In this document: positions 10,481 through 23,900 of the stretch, in pieces
Layout of the letters: each line of letters begins with the position of its first letter
Position numbering within the stretch: position 1 is the stretch's first letter
Assembly: GCA_016081115.2 (NCBI GenBank)
Contig: JABTTQ020002203.1
Location: 372,001-436,000, forward strand
Direction of reading: 5' to 3'
From: Rehmannia glutinosa
Lineage: Eukaryota; Streptophyta; Magnoliopsida; Lamiales; Orobanchaceae
Length of the DNA: 64,000 bases
The notes under the pieces: model-generated
Databases searched by the model: none
Told to the model about the DNA's origin: nothing
The model's input: the letters and a program-made list of their open reading frames with translations, nothing else
Program-made: the position numbers and the translations under genes

Positions 10481-11610
10481 ATTTACTAATTTAATTATGA
10501 AAAAACTAATATTATTTAATATAATTTAGTTTATTGTAAATATTTTTCATATGCTACATAGACATAGTAAAGACATTGTGGAACCAATAACTTATACCAA
10601 AGAATGAAAAATGAGATTGCCCTAAAAATGTGTTTATAAGAAAGAGGTTTGTTATTTAAGGAGCAATGTCAAATGTACATGACTCAAAGAAAGAAAAGTG
10701 AAACATGAAGTGATTCCAATGCCAAATAATATTTCACGCAAATTTTGAAAATGCTTCATTAAATCATCAAGAAGCTTCGACGTTGTCTTTCAAATTCACA
10801 TAACAAAAAAGTTCAAAATAGATGAAAACATGCGTCTTTATTTTGTTAATATGACTCAAGCGCTTTTAGTTTCAAAACTCTATAGATAAAAGGTTAAGGT
10901 TTTAAAAGATGCTAAAACAATGGACTTGATAAATCATTTAATTAAATTAATATATTCAAGATAAAATTGAGTTGACTTAGAATACAATGGCATTGAACAA
11001 TAACACACTTGACATTTGTTGTATATATGTTGTAACTGAACCAGGAATTGACTTGTCGAATCATTACTTGCAACCATAATACAACAACAATATATCTTAA
11101 GCTATATTAATATTGGAAGCATAGAATGCTTGTTGACCATTCACATGTTGATCAGATACGGAAAATACAGCAATGGAAATATGATGGATTGAAGATGTTA
11201 CAAATGAAACATCTAAAATCATAAGAAGTAATTACTTTCCTTGAGTACATGCAAACTACTTGCCTTTTTTTTTTTATTGATCGGTTGCAAATTACTTGCC
11301 TTTTTTTGTACAAAATGATGAAACAGGTTAAAGAAGAATAATATGAAAATAACAGTTCTGAATTTCTTGGTGCAATTCTTTTACCACTCTTTGAGTCTTA
11401 CTCCTCCACAAAAGAGGATTTGCACATATTTATTCTCGAGAAAGTTAAAATCATATATACCAAACTTAATCATGCTATTCAATTATAGGAACACTGAGTT
11501 GTCGCTCGACCTTTATATGGATATATCACTCAGAAATATCATATTGCCTTCGATACGAATTATGTCAATCAATTATAGGTAAATACACATAAAAGTCCAA
11601 CTGGTATGTT
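10481..11610. other. AT-rich interval without recognisable gene
   Basis: No exon, RNA gene or clear transposon end. One short open frame (11343-11582, plus) has no recognisable domain. Confidence 0.5.
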
Positions 11611-11640
11611 TAAACTCATTCTTTATCGAGCACATGCATG

Positions 11641-12840
11641 AGGCTCACATTGCCGAGGTCAAGCTGCTGCGTGAGCAAAACAAGAGTGATCTACGGCGTT
11701 TGGAAGAAACCATGAATACAAAATTCAGCCCTTCTTCTCATTTGAGATGAAGCCGATTTGAGAGTCCAACGCTACTCGATCTCGAATTTGGCCGCATACT
11801 CTGCAGCAGACTCGAGACAAAACTCAACTATCGCCAGCTTGACTTCCCGCTTGCAAGTCTATTTCGGGCGTTCCTCTCTCCTTTGATGATGCCAAAAAGG
11901 GGGAAGAGGAATACCTAAAGCGCATGGGGATCCGAAGTTGAAAAGGAAGCAACGGTGAGAAGGGAAAATCGGTGAGGAAGTGTTAAAAGCGGAAGAAAGG
12001 AAAATCACGAGGGGGAAGGATCAAAAGATATGACCTTGATGATTGCACAAACCCCTCAACAGGGTTACATCACGGTGACATTATCAGCGAAACAAACTCC
12101 CGTGACTCGCCACTCCAACACTGTTGTATCTATGGCCGAGAAGAGAAAACAATTGAAGCAGGGATGAAGGAAGTGGAAGGAAGAATGGATGCGAGTTATG
12201 AACATCTTGAAAGAACACGGAGGCATTCCAAGAGACGAGAGACACTTATGCCATTTGGATGTCGGGACAGAGCCACGATCGTTGACGAATTCAAAACGCT
12301 CGAATCAAGGATACTTTGCAAATATGTCTATGGCTCAAGCTTGGGACTATCTTGGGAAAAGGGTCTCACACTATGTGAAGAAGTTGACGACAGACAAGCA
12401 GTCACTCTGCAGGCTCACCGGGTCACTCTGCCGGTCACTCGATTGGGAAGAAGAAGACCCCAAAGACAAAGATACGCCTGCAGGTAGAGGAAGAAGCAGA
12501 GTGGAGGAAGAAGCTTGGACCAGGCCTCGCCCAAGAATATTGAATACGTAGATCCAGGGAAAGAAAGGAGGGATCTCGGGCCGGGCTTGATCAAGTGGCT
12601 AAAACTAACGCCGAGTATGCAAAAAGAATAGAAGAAGAAAACAAGAGACAAACTCAAAGAATGGCGGGAGAGACAGGAAAGAATAAGAAAAGATGAAGTT
12701 TGCCAGGAAGGGATATGAAAAGAAAAAGAAGGCGGTGATGACGAGAAGAAGAGAAGAAGATCTTTGAACAAGATGAAAGAAGGAGACAATGAAGGAGATG
12801 AAGTGTTCTTTGTCAACCAACCCTTCGTGCATTTTATTAT
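11641..12840 (+). pseudogene. Charged coiled-coil coding remnants of the copia element
   Basis: Several frames read as helical, Lys/Glu/Arg-rich peptides: HIAEVKLLREQNKSDLRRLE at about 11654, AQAWDYLGKRVSHYVKKL at about 12332, and RDKLKEWRERQERIRKDE near 12642. They lie in different frames with stops between them. Sireviruses may carry an extra, envelope-like or coiled-coil frame between pol and the 3' LTR; this could be such a frame, but no diagnostic domain can be named. Confidence 0.35.
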
Positions 12841-13066
12841 GTAAATACATACAATGTAAGTCTTACGTAATAAAGCTATAAATTCTTTATTTTTTTGTGA
12901 AGACAATTATATGCTCTCGATACACCTTGTAAATGATTGTGTTAAGTACAAGAATGATATGATCAATAAAAAGATTGATTATGCGCATACATTATATGTC
13001 AATACACTATCTCAGTATGTATCTTTGTTATTTGCATTTTTGTATGGTTTAAGTTTTGGCATCATC

Positions 13067-13080
13067 AAAAAGGGGGAAAT
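13067..13080 (+). promoter_or_regulatory. Polypurine tract of the copia element
   Basis: AAAAAGGGGGAAAT ends right at the LTR start TGTTAGGAAT. A near-identical tract in a matching GATGATGCC context sits at 11894-11904, about 1.2 kb upstream; multiple tracts of this kind are known in Sireviruses. Confidence 0.7.
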
Positions 13081-14610
13081 TGTTAGGAATTTTATTGTTT
13101 AGATTTTGATGAATGCTATGTAAAACTTAGAATAGAAAGTTGGCACCCCAATTCTTGTTGTAAAATGCATTGTAATAAATAGAGCCGCCAAGCCGAGTTA
13201 AGTCGCCTACGCCCTAACATGCAAGAAGACAATCAAGACTTGAAGGAAGACTCACGCGAGACAATTTGAGTATGGCAAAGAAGAGTAGATGGGAACTCTC
13301 TTGAAGAAGGAGCTGAGATGCGGTGAGTGGAGCATCGGTCAAGTCAACTCAAGAAAAGCCAAGTCTCAAGTTGAAGTGACGGAAGAGTCATCCATGATTG
13401 GAAGTCGACTCTAAGTCACCTGGGGGAAAGCAAGGAAATGCGTCAAGTCGAGATAATCGAAAAGATCCGTTGTACGTAAATCAAGAGAATTACTTAAACA
13501 AGTAATATCTCCATACCACCTTTCTCGGAGTGCTCAGTCCCAGAAGCGTGCAAAAGTAATGAACCAATGGGAAGCACCACACCGTGTCAGAACTCTGAAA
13601 AGGTGAAAGAACAATTCATACGAGGAAATGGCAATTCCAAGAACTACAACAAGACAAGCCAACGATCGCCAGTGACTTTCAAAAATTAAGCCTATCTCTT
13701 CAACGGGCAAATTTTTGAAAGTTCACTATAAAAAGGCCGAGGAGTTTGTTTGAGAAATGTGACACACAGATGACACACACTTGAGATATACAAGCATATT
13801 AGAAAAATCGAAACATTCTCAATCCTCAAGCCTACATTACAAAGAACATCAATCCAACACTCACCTGTGAAGGAAAGATAACTTCAATCGGTTGAAGAGG
13901 AAAATTCGAAAACAAAGGGGTCTACACTCCGGGAAGGATTGTAGGAAGGTTCAAGGTTGAGCAAGTCTTAAGCTTTTGGAGGGCTTCGTGATCAAATCCA
14001 AAGAGCTTGAGCAAGTGAGCTTCAAGAGTAGCGCATGCCGCCTGTGAAGAAGCCGAGTCGCACGAGAAGCCGGTGAGTGATCAAGGCGTCTCAGATCGAG
14101 TCCTAAAGGATCAAGTCATTTTGTGTGATCAAGACTTGTATCCTGGATCATTACCACTTTGTAAACCGATCATTACCTAGTGGATTCCTCCAGAGTTGGA
14201 GAACAGAGGAGTAGAAGAATTACCCCATCTTGAACCTCTATAAAAATTTCATTGTGTCATTTACATTTCAAAGACTTTAATTCTTGCATTTTTAATTGCT
14301 TATATCTCCGATAAATTTGCTATCCACTCAATAACTTATAAGTACTAAACCAAGCACTAAACTCTTGCTAAATCAAACTTAAGGGTGTTAAGTCTTCCAA
14401 TGAAAACAAAACCACAAATCGAGTTAATTTAGAGCTAACGGTGAGTTATTCCATCAACATTTCGGTTGAGTTTGTTGAGTGATTAACTCTCTTGAGTGAC
14501 TAAATTGATTGTCCATCAAGGACATGTGTGTAAGTATCAACTCAGTAGATTTAAAAGGACTAAATCGAAAATTTGGTAAGGTTTATTCAACCCCCCTTCT
14601 AAACCTTACA
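13081..14610 (+). repeat. 3' LTR of the Sirevirus-like copia element
   Basis: The LTR starts TGTTAGGAATTTTATTG and ends ACCCCCCTTCTAAACCTTACA-like at 14610. CACTATAAAAAGG at about 13726 is a good TATA box and lies roughly 880 bp before the LTR end. No second LTR is in the window, so age cannot be judged. Confidence 0.65.
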
Positions 14611-14717
14611 CTTACACCCCTTGGGACCTACAGTTGTCTTGTTTTTGCCACTGTGATCATGCCATATTGTGAGTTACAATTGCTATCGCTTTTGCACTCC
14701 AGAGCAAATACTATACT

Positions 14718-15563
14718 TAGAGATATCTATAAGGATCAGCCCGACCCTAGCCTTGCCCTAAAAAGCCCTAATCCTTAAGGGCTAGTGCTAAAGATCCCTG
14801 AAATCATAAGGGTTTCAAAAGTCTAGGCCCAGTCCTGTCCCTATAGGGCTAGGGTCGGGCCAGGACTGGCTCTATTAACTTTTTTTCTTCTTTTTTGATG
14901 AAGTCATTCTGTCTAATGATCATAAAAAAAAATTTTAACATTCATAACCAAATTAAATACTAATATAATCTAATCTAAAACAACTAAGTAACAATAAATG
15001 AGGTTTCTTTTTTATGATTAATAAAAAACATCAACAATCTAATATTCTAACAATGGAATCATAGGTCATAACATCATTTTCATTCATCTTCATCAATTAT
15101 AAAATTCGACTATTCTCTCGATGACATAGTGCAACCACGTTACTATAAGTTCTTTTTTCTCCATCTACAATACACAAACAAGATAAGAAATTTAAGATAA
15201 ATCAATCAATGCATATTAATTTGTAAAGACTGAATATATAAAAAAAATCAATTACAAAAAAAAATTCTTTTTTAGTTCTTTAATTAATTATTAACTTATA
15301 TTTTAGTTATTTTTTCATTAATCACATAATTTACACGACATATATTTTAGTTTCTTTAACTAATTATTAACTTATTGAATAATCATTACCAATTACATAT
15401 AAACTTTAATTTAGTCCTTACTAAGTTATTTAGTAAGATTAAATTATAATGAGATCAAATATCAAATTTGATAATTTATCAAAATTAAATGGTAATTGAT
15501 AAATAAGATCAAATATTAGATTTCGTAGTATTACTCAGGGCCTGACCCTTATTAACATCTCTA
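14718..15563. mobile_element. Non-autonomous hAT element with 8-bp target duplication
   Basis: The ends are TAGAGATATCTATAAGGATC on the left and the inverse of TAGAGATGTTAATAAGGGTC on the right. The flanks carry the same 8 bases, ACTATACT, at 14710-14717 and 15564-15571, which is the duplication length and terminal type of hAT transposons. Inside, GGGCTAGGGTCGGGCC and its inverse form a subterminal inverted repeat at 14735-14865. The 846-bp element is AT-rich with no transposase, so it depends on a partner. Confidence 0.85.
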
Positions 15564-15571
15564 ACTATACT

Positions 15572-18036
15572 ATCCTTCAAATTCCCTTAACTCCAACAAC
15601 AAAAAATTTATTACTTAAAACCAACGCGTAGGAAATATTGTCATATGTCATTAGTGAGAAAAGAGTTTATTGCTCATGATCACATTCACAGTGAGGGAAA
15701 ACAAAAGAGGCGGTGTACCACCCCCAATCAATTAGACAGAAGCAATCAAAATTCCAAAAAACACTTCAAACTCACTTCTCAACACGTACATCTCAAAGAT
15801 CATGGAAAAGGAAAAATAAAAAAAAATAATGTAAGAAAAGGTCCCTCTGAAAACTAAAGCAATATTATTATGGTTTGGCACTGGAATAATAAAACCCGGT
15901 TATATAACATGGAAAGAAAATTTCTGGGTCATAGAAATTCTTTACATTATTTTCCAAACATAAGATGAAATTAAACACTTTGAATTTTTTTGGCATCAGT
16001 TACTAATCATAAAATTGTTCACAGCCTAACACTTCCAAGCATTACTATTAAACTATAATCTATACCAACCCACATAGAAACCTTTCGCCCATCAATTTTA
16101 TCAACAAAGAGCCAACTAACCAGGCCTACATTTATATCACATCACGTGCGTCCAACATATATAAATTTACTTTTATAAAATATATTCAATAGTATTTCAA
16201 AAGAAGATCTATACACAAGTGTTACAGGGTACTTGCATACGCTTCAAAAAATCAGGTAAATATCTTTGAACCAAAGATCACTAATTGCAGGATATTATAG
16301 CATAAAAAAGTGCAACACAAGTCCACAATTCATATAATCCCAAAAATAACCATGACTAAAAAGGCTCATCTTCTTGCAAGCAACTTTTAAGTAATTATGC
16401 ATTACCAAAGGCATATATGCATTACAAGCTCGTCCTCAACTTTAAGTTATCTAAACTCGAAGGAAAACTTAAAATAGATTCAGTAAGTATTTTATTTCCC
16501 CAAAATAAATATAACGTCCAATTTACTCATAAAAAATTGTCAAACTATAGTATTAAAACCGCAAAAAGAATCATGTCCATGTGCACATTAGACTTAATAA
16601 AAGAACCCGCAAGAATAGATGCAACGAAAATTTAGAGGGAAAAAAAAGTTTATGACAAGAAACAAAAGAACCAGAATTGGGTGAATGAGATTGAATTCCA
16701 AACTAAATTTTATCTTGGGGAATTTAATATAAATGTAAATGTGCAGACATCTTGGGCAAGCGGAGGGTAGACCAAATAAGGTTTTCTAAAGTGTTGCATC
16801 AATATAAGTCAGTTGTGAAATACAAGATTAGTCTATTATCACCATAACAATTAAGGTGTAAAAATATATAAATAATTTTACAAATACGGTGACCTCAACA
16901 AGCTAGGAAGTGTTCGGATTTGTGGTTGGTATGGAAACTCAATCATCTACAAAAATAGTTGTTCAAGAATTAAATTTCTTTATTTGATAATAATAGGAAT
17001 TATCTGTGCATATGATAAAAGCAAGATCAATGAAGAAGTTCTGTTTGGTATTGATTTGCTTTAATTATGAAAAGCTTGGCGAGGATCTCAACATGTAATG
17101 AGCTAGATGAAACTAAAAAGTATTACATGTAACGTGTTTCATTCCAATTCCTAATGCACAAGGTAGTATTGTATCAAATGACAATGAAATCAAATCAAAT
17201 TATGGCAGAGGTTCACTGGAAGCACAAGAAATGTACGTGTTTTCTCTTAAATAAAGATCAACAAATTGTCCAATTTTATAAGTTCTGTGATGATCCTTAA
17301 TCATAAAATCGAAGTCAAACTTCACGATGACTATAAATAAATTCCTCATTGGAGACTTTAAAAAACATAAATTCCAAACAAAAAAATTATTGCAACATTA
17401 TCAAATCTATCCACATCAATAAAATTACATGGGATACAAACTAATCCAAATTGCTTAAATGCGGTGCAACATTGAACAAAAAAAAAATCAATAGATTTGC
17501 AAACTAATGATTACATCATTTGATAAAGATTAAACACAATTCAATAATAGACATAAGGATCACTCACATTCATAGAGAATGAATAATGTGGCTTACTTTC
17601 TAGCAATAAATGTTGCAAAGAACAAAGTGCATGAATTTACACCAAGGACCAAGCCAATGCAAGGATTTACTTAGCGGGGGTCAGACAAGCTTTTCCAGTA
17701 TCCACTGCATCCATAGAATAGTTCCTTCACTTTTTATTCCTTCAAACAAAGCTTTTTCAGTGTATTCTTCTCCAAAAGCATTGCTTGTCTAGATACATAT
17801 CAAAACAGAACAATTAGTACATGAACACTTAATTCCAGGCCGTATACTCCCATCCGGCCATCCAGTTAGCAACTGAACTTATAAGCTTGATCTGCATCCG
17901 ACTATTTGAAGGAACTTTGATCTCTTGTAAGCACATCAAATTATATTATTTGGTATAAACATGAAAATGAGCCTTTGTAATTCCACCGAAGCGTATAATT
18001 TCTCATTCATTGGAGATTTATTTATAAAGTTACAAT
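15572..18036. other. AT-rich interval without recognisable gene
   Basis: No coding exon with conserved domains, RNA gene or transposon terminus could be recognised on either strand. It may be intergenic or part of a long intron; flanking sequence beyond 30022 shows that it was contiguous with 30023 before the CACTA insertion. Confidence 0.5.
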
Positions 18037-18059
18037 CACTACAAGAAAAATGATGACAG

Positions 18060-18425
18060 AGAACACATAAAAGACAACGGTTATGCGTCAATTTGTTGTC
18101 GTTTGTCTCATCTACAACGGTTACATGATCACCGTTGTCTATTATCACATAAGTTGTCAAACACAACGGTTGTTATGGTCCTAAGACAACAGATTTTAGA
18201 CGTGTTGTCTATTAGCGCCCTTATCTTAATAAAGACAACAACTTTGAGGTTATAAGACAACAGTTGGCAAAACTGTTGTGTGTGAGCGCACCTTTTTGAT
18301 TTAAGACAACGGTGCCATTCCGGCCTAAGACAACAGAGCATTAAACCGTTGTCTATTAGCGCTCGCTGTTTCAGACAACAGATCTTTCAGACCTAAGACA
18401 ACAGTTTGATAATGTTGTCTATATG
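18060..18425. repeat. Left subterminal repeats of the CACTA element
   Basis: The core GACAACGGT or its inverse ACCGTTGTC recurs about a dozen times, often as pairs spaced 20-40 bp apart, with the joining text TCTATTAGCGC. The matching array at the other end is at 29590-30004. Confidence 0.9.
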
Positions 18426-18511
18426 TATTTTTAGATCACAACTATTTATGAATTATTGTAAAAATGTTCATTTAAAAAAAGGCTTAATTGTAATTAATTA
18501 TAAATATTTAA

Positions 18512-18885
18512 TTAGTTATGACAATGGGGCGGGGCGGTGAAGACCCAAACCATCTCGCGCGTGCCTAGAACGAGAATTGGGGGTCGACGTCAGTGTGCAA
18601 GGCGGCAGTCGACTGCTCGTCTCCGTTTTAAATTAAATTAAATTCAAAAAACTAAAAACCAATAAAACAATATTTTTATAATATATTTGAAAAAAAATTA
18701 TTTACAAAAGTTAGTATTATCAATTTATAAATGTTAGATTTAATATAAGAATGTTTAAAAATATAAAGACATGATGAAAAATGGTCACTAAAAGCATGGG
18801 GAGGAAGTGATACCCAGACCCGCCCTGGGTCATGGGGCGGGCCAGGGGCAGTACCCGCGGGCCGGGTCAAAATTGACATCCCTTG
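18512..18885. mobile_element. Small hAT-like element inside the CACTA element
   Basis: The left side TAGTTATGACAATGGGGCGG and the right side, inverse of CAAGGGATGTCAAT, match the plant hAT end type that reads AGGGATGTCAATGGGGCGGG. GC-rich subterminal stretches (CCGCCCTGGGTCATGGGGCG) lie at both ends. No 8-bp duplication is clear, so the boundaries may be off by a few bases or the copy is eroded. Confidence 0.55.
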
Positions 18886-20404
18886 TTATTGATGAGTAAT
18901 CCGTCACTATTTGTGCCCCCAAAAAATCCCCTCATGATTGACTATAGAATTTTGGAACATATATTCCCACCAAATCCAATTATCATTTTTTCATTAAAAA
19001 GTTACTGTTATTAAATAAAAAAAACCATGTGAAATAGTATTATTAAAAATTCCAAGTAAAAGACTTTTAATTTTTCTTTGGCAAGATAAAATAGAGGTGA
19101 ATATGTATATTATATATAATACTTTTTTAGTTAGTTGATATTTATATTTAATATTTAATATTTAATATTTATATTTAAACAACTAAATATACAAACAAAA
19201 AATTCAAAAAGAATAAAAAAAGAAAGAAACGAGAAAAGCACAAGAAGAAACAAAACTGTAAACCCTATTATTTTAACTAGCTGCAGTACCTTTTATAATT
19301 TGAATTGAAACATTAACATAAGCAGCGCCGATTGACTTGTGAGGAACAGTTCATTCAAAAAACGTTTGCTACCCTTTTCCAACATATTCAGTTTCATACC
19401 CACGTAGCACTTTTCCCCACTCTTGAATCTTTCTCTCGTCTCGTTCGTCTCCAACAAGCAACATCTACCATCATTCGGCCATAGTCTGCGCAATTCGGCT
19501 TATTATTTGCAAATCTTCACAAAAAGGTAAAAACCCCCAAATCTCAAAACCTTATTACATTAGAATTAAAGTATGTGAATTGTATTGGTTACATTCAATT
19601 TGCTTTTGTGTGTGATTGAATACTCTATTTCAATATGTGTATGTGTGTTTCTGTAAAAGACTTGTGAATTGTGATATAGAATCTTGTTAAATCATCTTGT
19701 TGAATAATTTTTTTTACCCGATTAGTGAATTTATGAAACTCGTGTAGAGGGTGTTCTTTAGGGTTTAAAATTTCGTATTTCCCAACAATTATTGAATTGC
19801 TCTTGATATCATATTGTCGGATATGCTGACTCAAGATCGAGTTGGATCGGCTCGACCTAGTTCACAACAAAAATACCGAAATTAAAAAAAGAAAATAGTC
19901 TGTCTTTTGATTTGGATATTGATATGAACAATTAACTAAACAAAATACAATAATCTTAAAAAAAGTTTATTTTGCTAAGCTTTCTGGATTGAAGGGCTTG
20001 CAGTTAATTATGGATTTTTTATTTGGATTCAGATTATACTTGTAAATTTTGGGAAAATTATTACAGTTTTTTTTTTTTTTTTTGTCTAGATAGGACATGA
20101 AATGCGAACTTGCAAGGTTGCATTTGTTGAAATAACTTTTATGTACTCAGACTTTTCTTGTATTGGTATATAAGTAGTATTTTTGGGTCTATTTGGAAGC
20201 TTTTAGCTTTTTAAGCTTGAAAGCTACCCCAAGTGATTGTTGAGAGGAGGTGGTAATTCTGGGTTGTTTGATGGTTATTTGGGTTGTTCGAAAATAGTAG
20301 TTAAGTGCTTAATTTAGGTGCTTATTTTAAGTGCTTATTTCGGAATTTTGGATTGTGGATTTTGAAGTTGAGGATAAGGAAATTTGGTTTCCGAATCTTC
20401 ATGT

Positions 20405-20870
20405 TCCCAACTTCACAGTTCCCAGACTATCATTAATAAAGCCGTTTCCTGGGTTTTTCTTTAAAAAAAGCCGTTTCCAGGGTTTTTCTTTAAAAAAAGC
20501 CGTTTCCAGCTTTTTTCTTAAAAAAGTCACATTTCTTTTTAAACAAAGGTGGAAAGTTGTTTCAGCTTTTTTTTAGTTTCACTTTTTCTTAAAAAAGCCG
20601 TTCCTGTTTTTTTTCATAAAAAAGCGTTTCGGCTTTAAAAGTTGTTTAAACAACTTTTAAACAAAAGCGGAAACTGTTTCATTGTTTTTTTAAAAAAGTT
20701 GTTTGACTTTTTAAAAAAAAAAAAATTGAAACAAAAAAACGCGTTGTTTCAGCTTTTTTTTTTTTTTAAAAAAAAAGTCTGCTGCTTTCTTCTTTTTTTT
20801 AAGTTTCCACCTTTTTTCCTACTTTTTTACTTTAGCAACAATTTCAAAGATCATATAACTTATTTCATTG
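20405..20870. repeat. Alternating T-run/A-run repeat ahead of the transposase gene
   Basis: GCCGTTTCCAGGGTTTTTCT plus TTAAAAAAA occurs in about three tandem copies from 20441, then degenerates into runs of T and A joined by AGCTTTTTT and GTTTC. Similar AGCTTTTTT/AAAAAGCTG text occurs in the second CACTA element at about 42800-43020. The region lies 50-500 bp before the transposase start codon. Confidence 0.6.
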
Positions 20871-20919
20871 TTGATTGATTTGTTTGTTGCTAGTTGATTT
20901 GTTTCTTTTGGTGCGTAAA

Positions 20920-23900
20920 ATGGACAAAGAATGGATGTCAAAGAATAGGTTATCACCTGAGTATAAGAATGGAGTAGAATCATTCTTGCAATTTGCAATG
21001 CAAAATTCTATCGACCCTAATTCAATATCATGTCCGTGTGCAAAATGTGGTAATTTGAGAAAGCATCGTGTTGATATTATAAAGGCGCATTTGTTACGTA
21101 ATGGTATGGATTTAACTTATGTAGTATGGATCGGCATGGGGAAAAGTCCACATTTACGTTCAAAGCATGCCAATGATGAAGTTAGACAATGCGAAGATAA
21201 TTTCTATGATAATGAACCTATAGATATGGTACATGCTGCATATGAACATGTTGAGGACCCAAACCAATTCACTAAATTACTTGAGGATGCTGAGAAACCT
21301 TTGTATCCTGGGTGTACAAAATTTACAAAGTTATCAGCAGTAGTGAAATTATACAATTTGAAGGCAAGATACGGTTGGAGTGATAAAGGTTTTAATGACT
21401 TGCTTAGTTTGTTTTCTGATATGTTTCCAGATGGGAATGAATTACCTTGTTCCTTATATAATGCAAAAAAAAGTTTGGTTGCGTTGGGGATGGATTATGA
21501 GAAAATTCATTCTTGTCCTAATGATTGTATTTTATACCGGAAGGAGTATGTGAATTGTACCAGTTGTCCTACTTGTGGGGTCTCACGATGGAAGATGGGA
21601 AAGAATTCCAGGGTAAATGAAGGGGTCCCTGCAAAGATCCTATGGTACTTTCCGCCTATTCCAAGATTTCAAAGAATGTTTCGAAACCATGATGTATCTA
21701 AGGAGTTAACTTGGCATGCTGATAACAAAGTCTCTGATGGTTATTTGCGTCATCCGTCGGATACACCTTGTTGGAGAATTGTGGACCATATGTGGCCAGA
21801 TATAGCTTCCGAGCCAAGAAATCTCAGATTGGCCATATCTGCAGATGGGATCAATCCCCATAGTTTGATGAGTTCTACTTATAGTTGTTGGCCAGTTATA
21901 ATGATAACATACAATCTTCCTCCGTGGTTGTGTATGAAGAGAAAATTCATGATGCTCACTCTGCTTATTTCTGGTCCTAGACAACCGGGGAATGATATCG
22001 ATGTTTACTTGGCACCTTTGATTGATGACTTGAAACGCTTGTGGGAAGAAGGTGTTACAACATATGATGCATACCGACAAGAAAGTTTCCTACTTAAAGT
22101 TGTCTTACTATGGACAATTAATGATTTTCCGGCATATGGCAACATGTCAGGATGCTATGTAAAAGGATACCATGCATGTCCTATTTGTGGGGAAAACACG
22201 TTAGCTACTAGGTTAAAGCATAGCAGGAAAATGTCTTTCATCGGCCATAGAAGATTTCTTCATCAAAGTCATCCATATCGAAGACAAAAGAAGGCATTTG
22301 ATGGGAAGCAAGAGTTTACCCCTGCACCAAAACCATTGAGCGGCTGTGAAATAAAAAAAAGAGTTGAAAGAATCAATTGCACATGGGGAAAAGCGAGTGG
22401 CAAACTTCAAGGAAAGATGGATGGTGCCTCATGTTGGAAGAAGAAATCCATATTTTTCGAACTTGAATATTGGGAGCATCTACATGTTAGACATGTTCTT
22501 GATGTGATGCACATTGAGAAAAATGTGTGTGAAAGTCTTGTTGGTACTTTACTTGACATTCCAGGAAAAACAAAGGATGGAGTAGCAGCAAGACTTGACC
22601 TACTGGATATGAATGTGAGGGCAGAGTTGGCACCGAAGCAGGGGGAAAAGAAAACATATTTGCCACCGGCTTGTTATACATTGAGCAGAGATGAGAAAAG
22701 GAAAGTTTGTAGCTCTTTGTTGGGAATGAAGGTCCCCATAGGTTATTCATCTAATGTTAGAAACCTTGTCTCAATGAAGGAGTTGAAGCTTGTTGGCCTT
22801 AAGTCACACGATTGTCACACGTTGATGCAACAATTGCTCCCAGTTGCCATCCGAGGTGTCTTGCCCAAACATGTCAGATATGTCATCACTCGGTTGTGTT
22901 TATTCTTCAACTTGCTATGTAGCAAATCAATAAAGATCTCGAAGTTGGATGATATGCAAAGTGATATTGTGAAAACTTTGTGTTTATTTGAAAAGTATTT
23001 TCCTCCCTCATTTTTTGATATTATGGTTCATTTAGTTGTTCATCTTGTGAGGGAGGTCAAATTATGTGGACCGGTTTGGTTGAGATGGATGTATCCATTT
23101 GAAAGATACATGAAAACTTTGAAGGGTTATGTACGAAATCGCAACAGGCCTGAAGGTTGTATAGCAGAATGCTATATTGCTGAAGAAGCAATATAATTTT
23201 GCTCTGATTACCTTTCTAATGTGCACACAATTGAGATCCCTTCAAGACATCGCCGTATGGAACTTACAAAACCGTTGTCAGGTGCTCGAGTGGACTCCAT
23301 TAGTGAAGAGGAATGGGAGCAAGCACATCGTCACGTGTTGACAAATGATGTTGAGATAGATCCTTATACCGAGTAATTTCTCTAAATCTTAAATCTTTCA
23401 CGTAATTGTTAATGTCATATTAGTTAATTTCTTTGTTTAACATTTCATTAGGGAACACAAAACGCATTTGAGGGCAACATTGCGTGGTAAGAAGAAGACA
23501 GAAAAATGGATACAAGATGAGCATAACAAAACGTTTATTAGTTGGTTGCGTGATCGGGTAAGTTCTGTAATAAAATATGACAGTGTGCATACATGGAAGT
23601 ATAGATTAATACATTAATTTTTACACATTGTCAATTTATAGGTTGCAAGTGAAATTAGTCATTCCAACCTTGAAATATCAGAAAAATTGAAGTGGATGGC
23701 ACGTGGACCTAACAAGCATGTGTTAAAGTATGAAGGTTATTTAATCGATGGGGTTACCTATCATACAAAAGAACGTGATGAAGTACGAGTTGTGCAAAAT
23801 TCTGGAGTAAGCTGTGTTGCAAAGATAATGCAAGTTTCCAGTGCGAAGGATAAGAATCCAATCGAGTCAGATATGGTATTTTATGGAGTCATTGAAGAAA

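Larger units (their letters stand above)
11611..14610 (+). mobile_element. Right half of a Sirevirus-like copia element
   Basis: A 1.53-kb LTR (13081-14610) is preceded by the polypurine tract AAAAAGGGGGAAAT in a CATCATCAAAAAGGGGG setting, which is the usual 3' junction of SIRE/Maximus-type copia elements. The upstream 1.4 kb holds charged coding remnants. No reverse transcriptase, integrase or 5' LTR is present, so the copy is 5'-truncated. The left boundary at about 11611 is approximate: coding-like sequence begins there. Confidence 0.65.

Noticed and set aside
12415..12906. 163-codon minus-strand frame with Ser/Phe-rich, membrane-like composition
   Set aside because: It is the antisense of the charged coiled-coil remnants of the copia element.
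20331..20878. Lys/Phe-rich open frames upstream of the transposase
   Set aside because: They arise from alternating runs of A and T and have no protein character.
21706..22750. Minus-strand frames of 65-124 codons opposite the TNP2 gene
   Set aside because: They are antisense shadows of the conserved plus-strand transposase.
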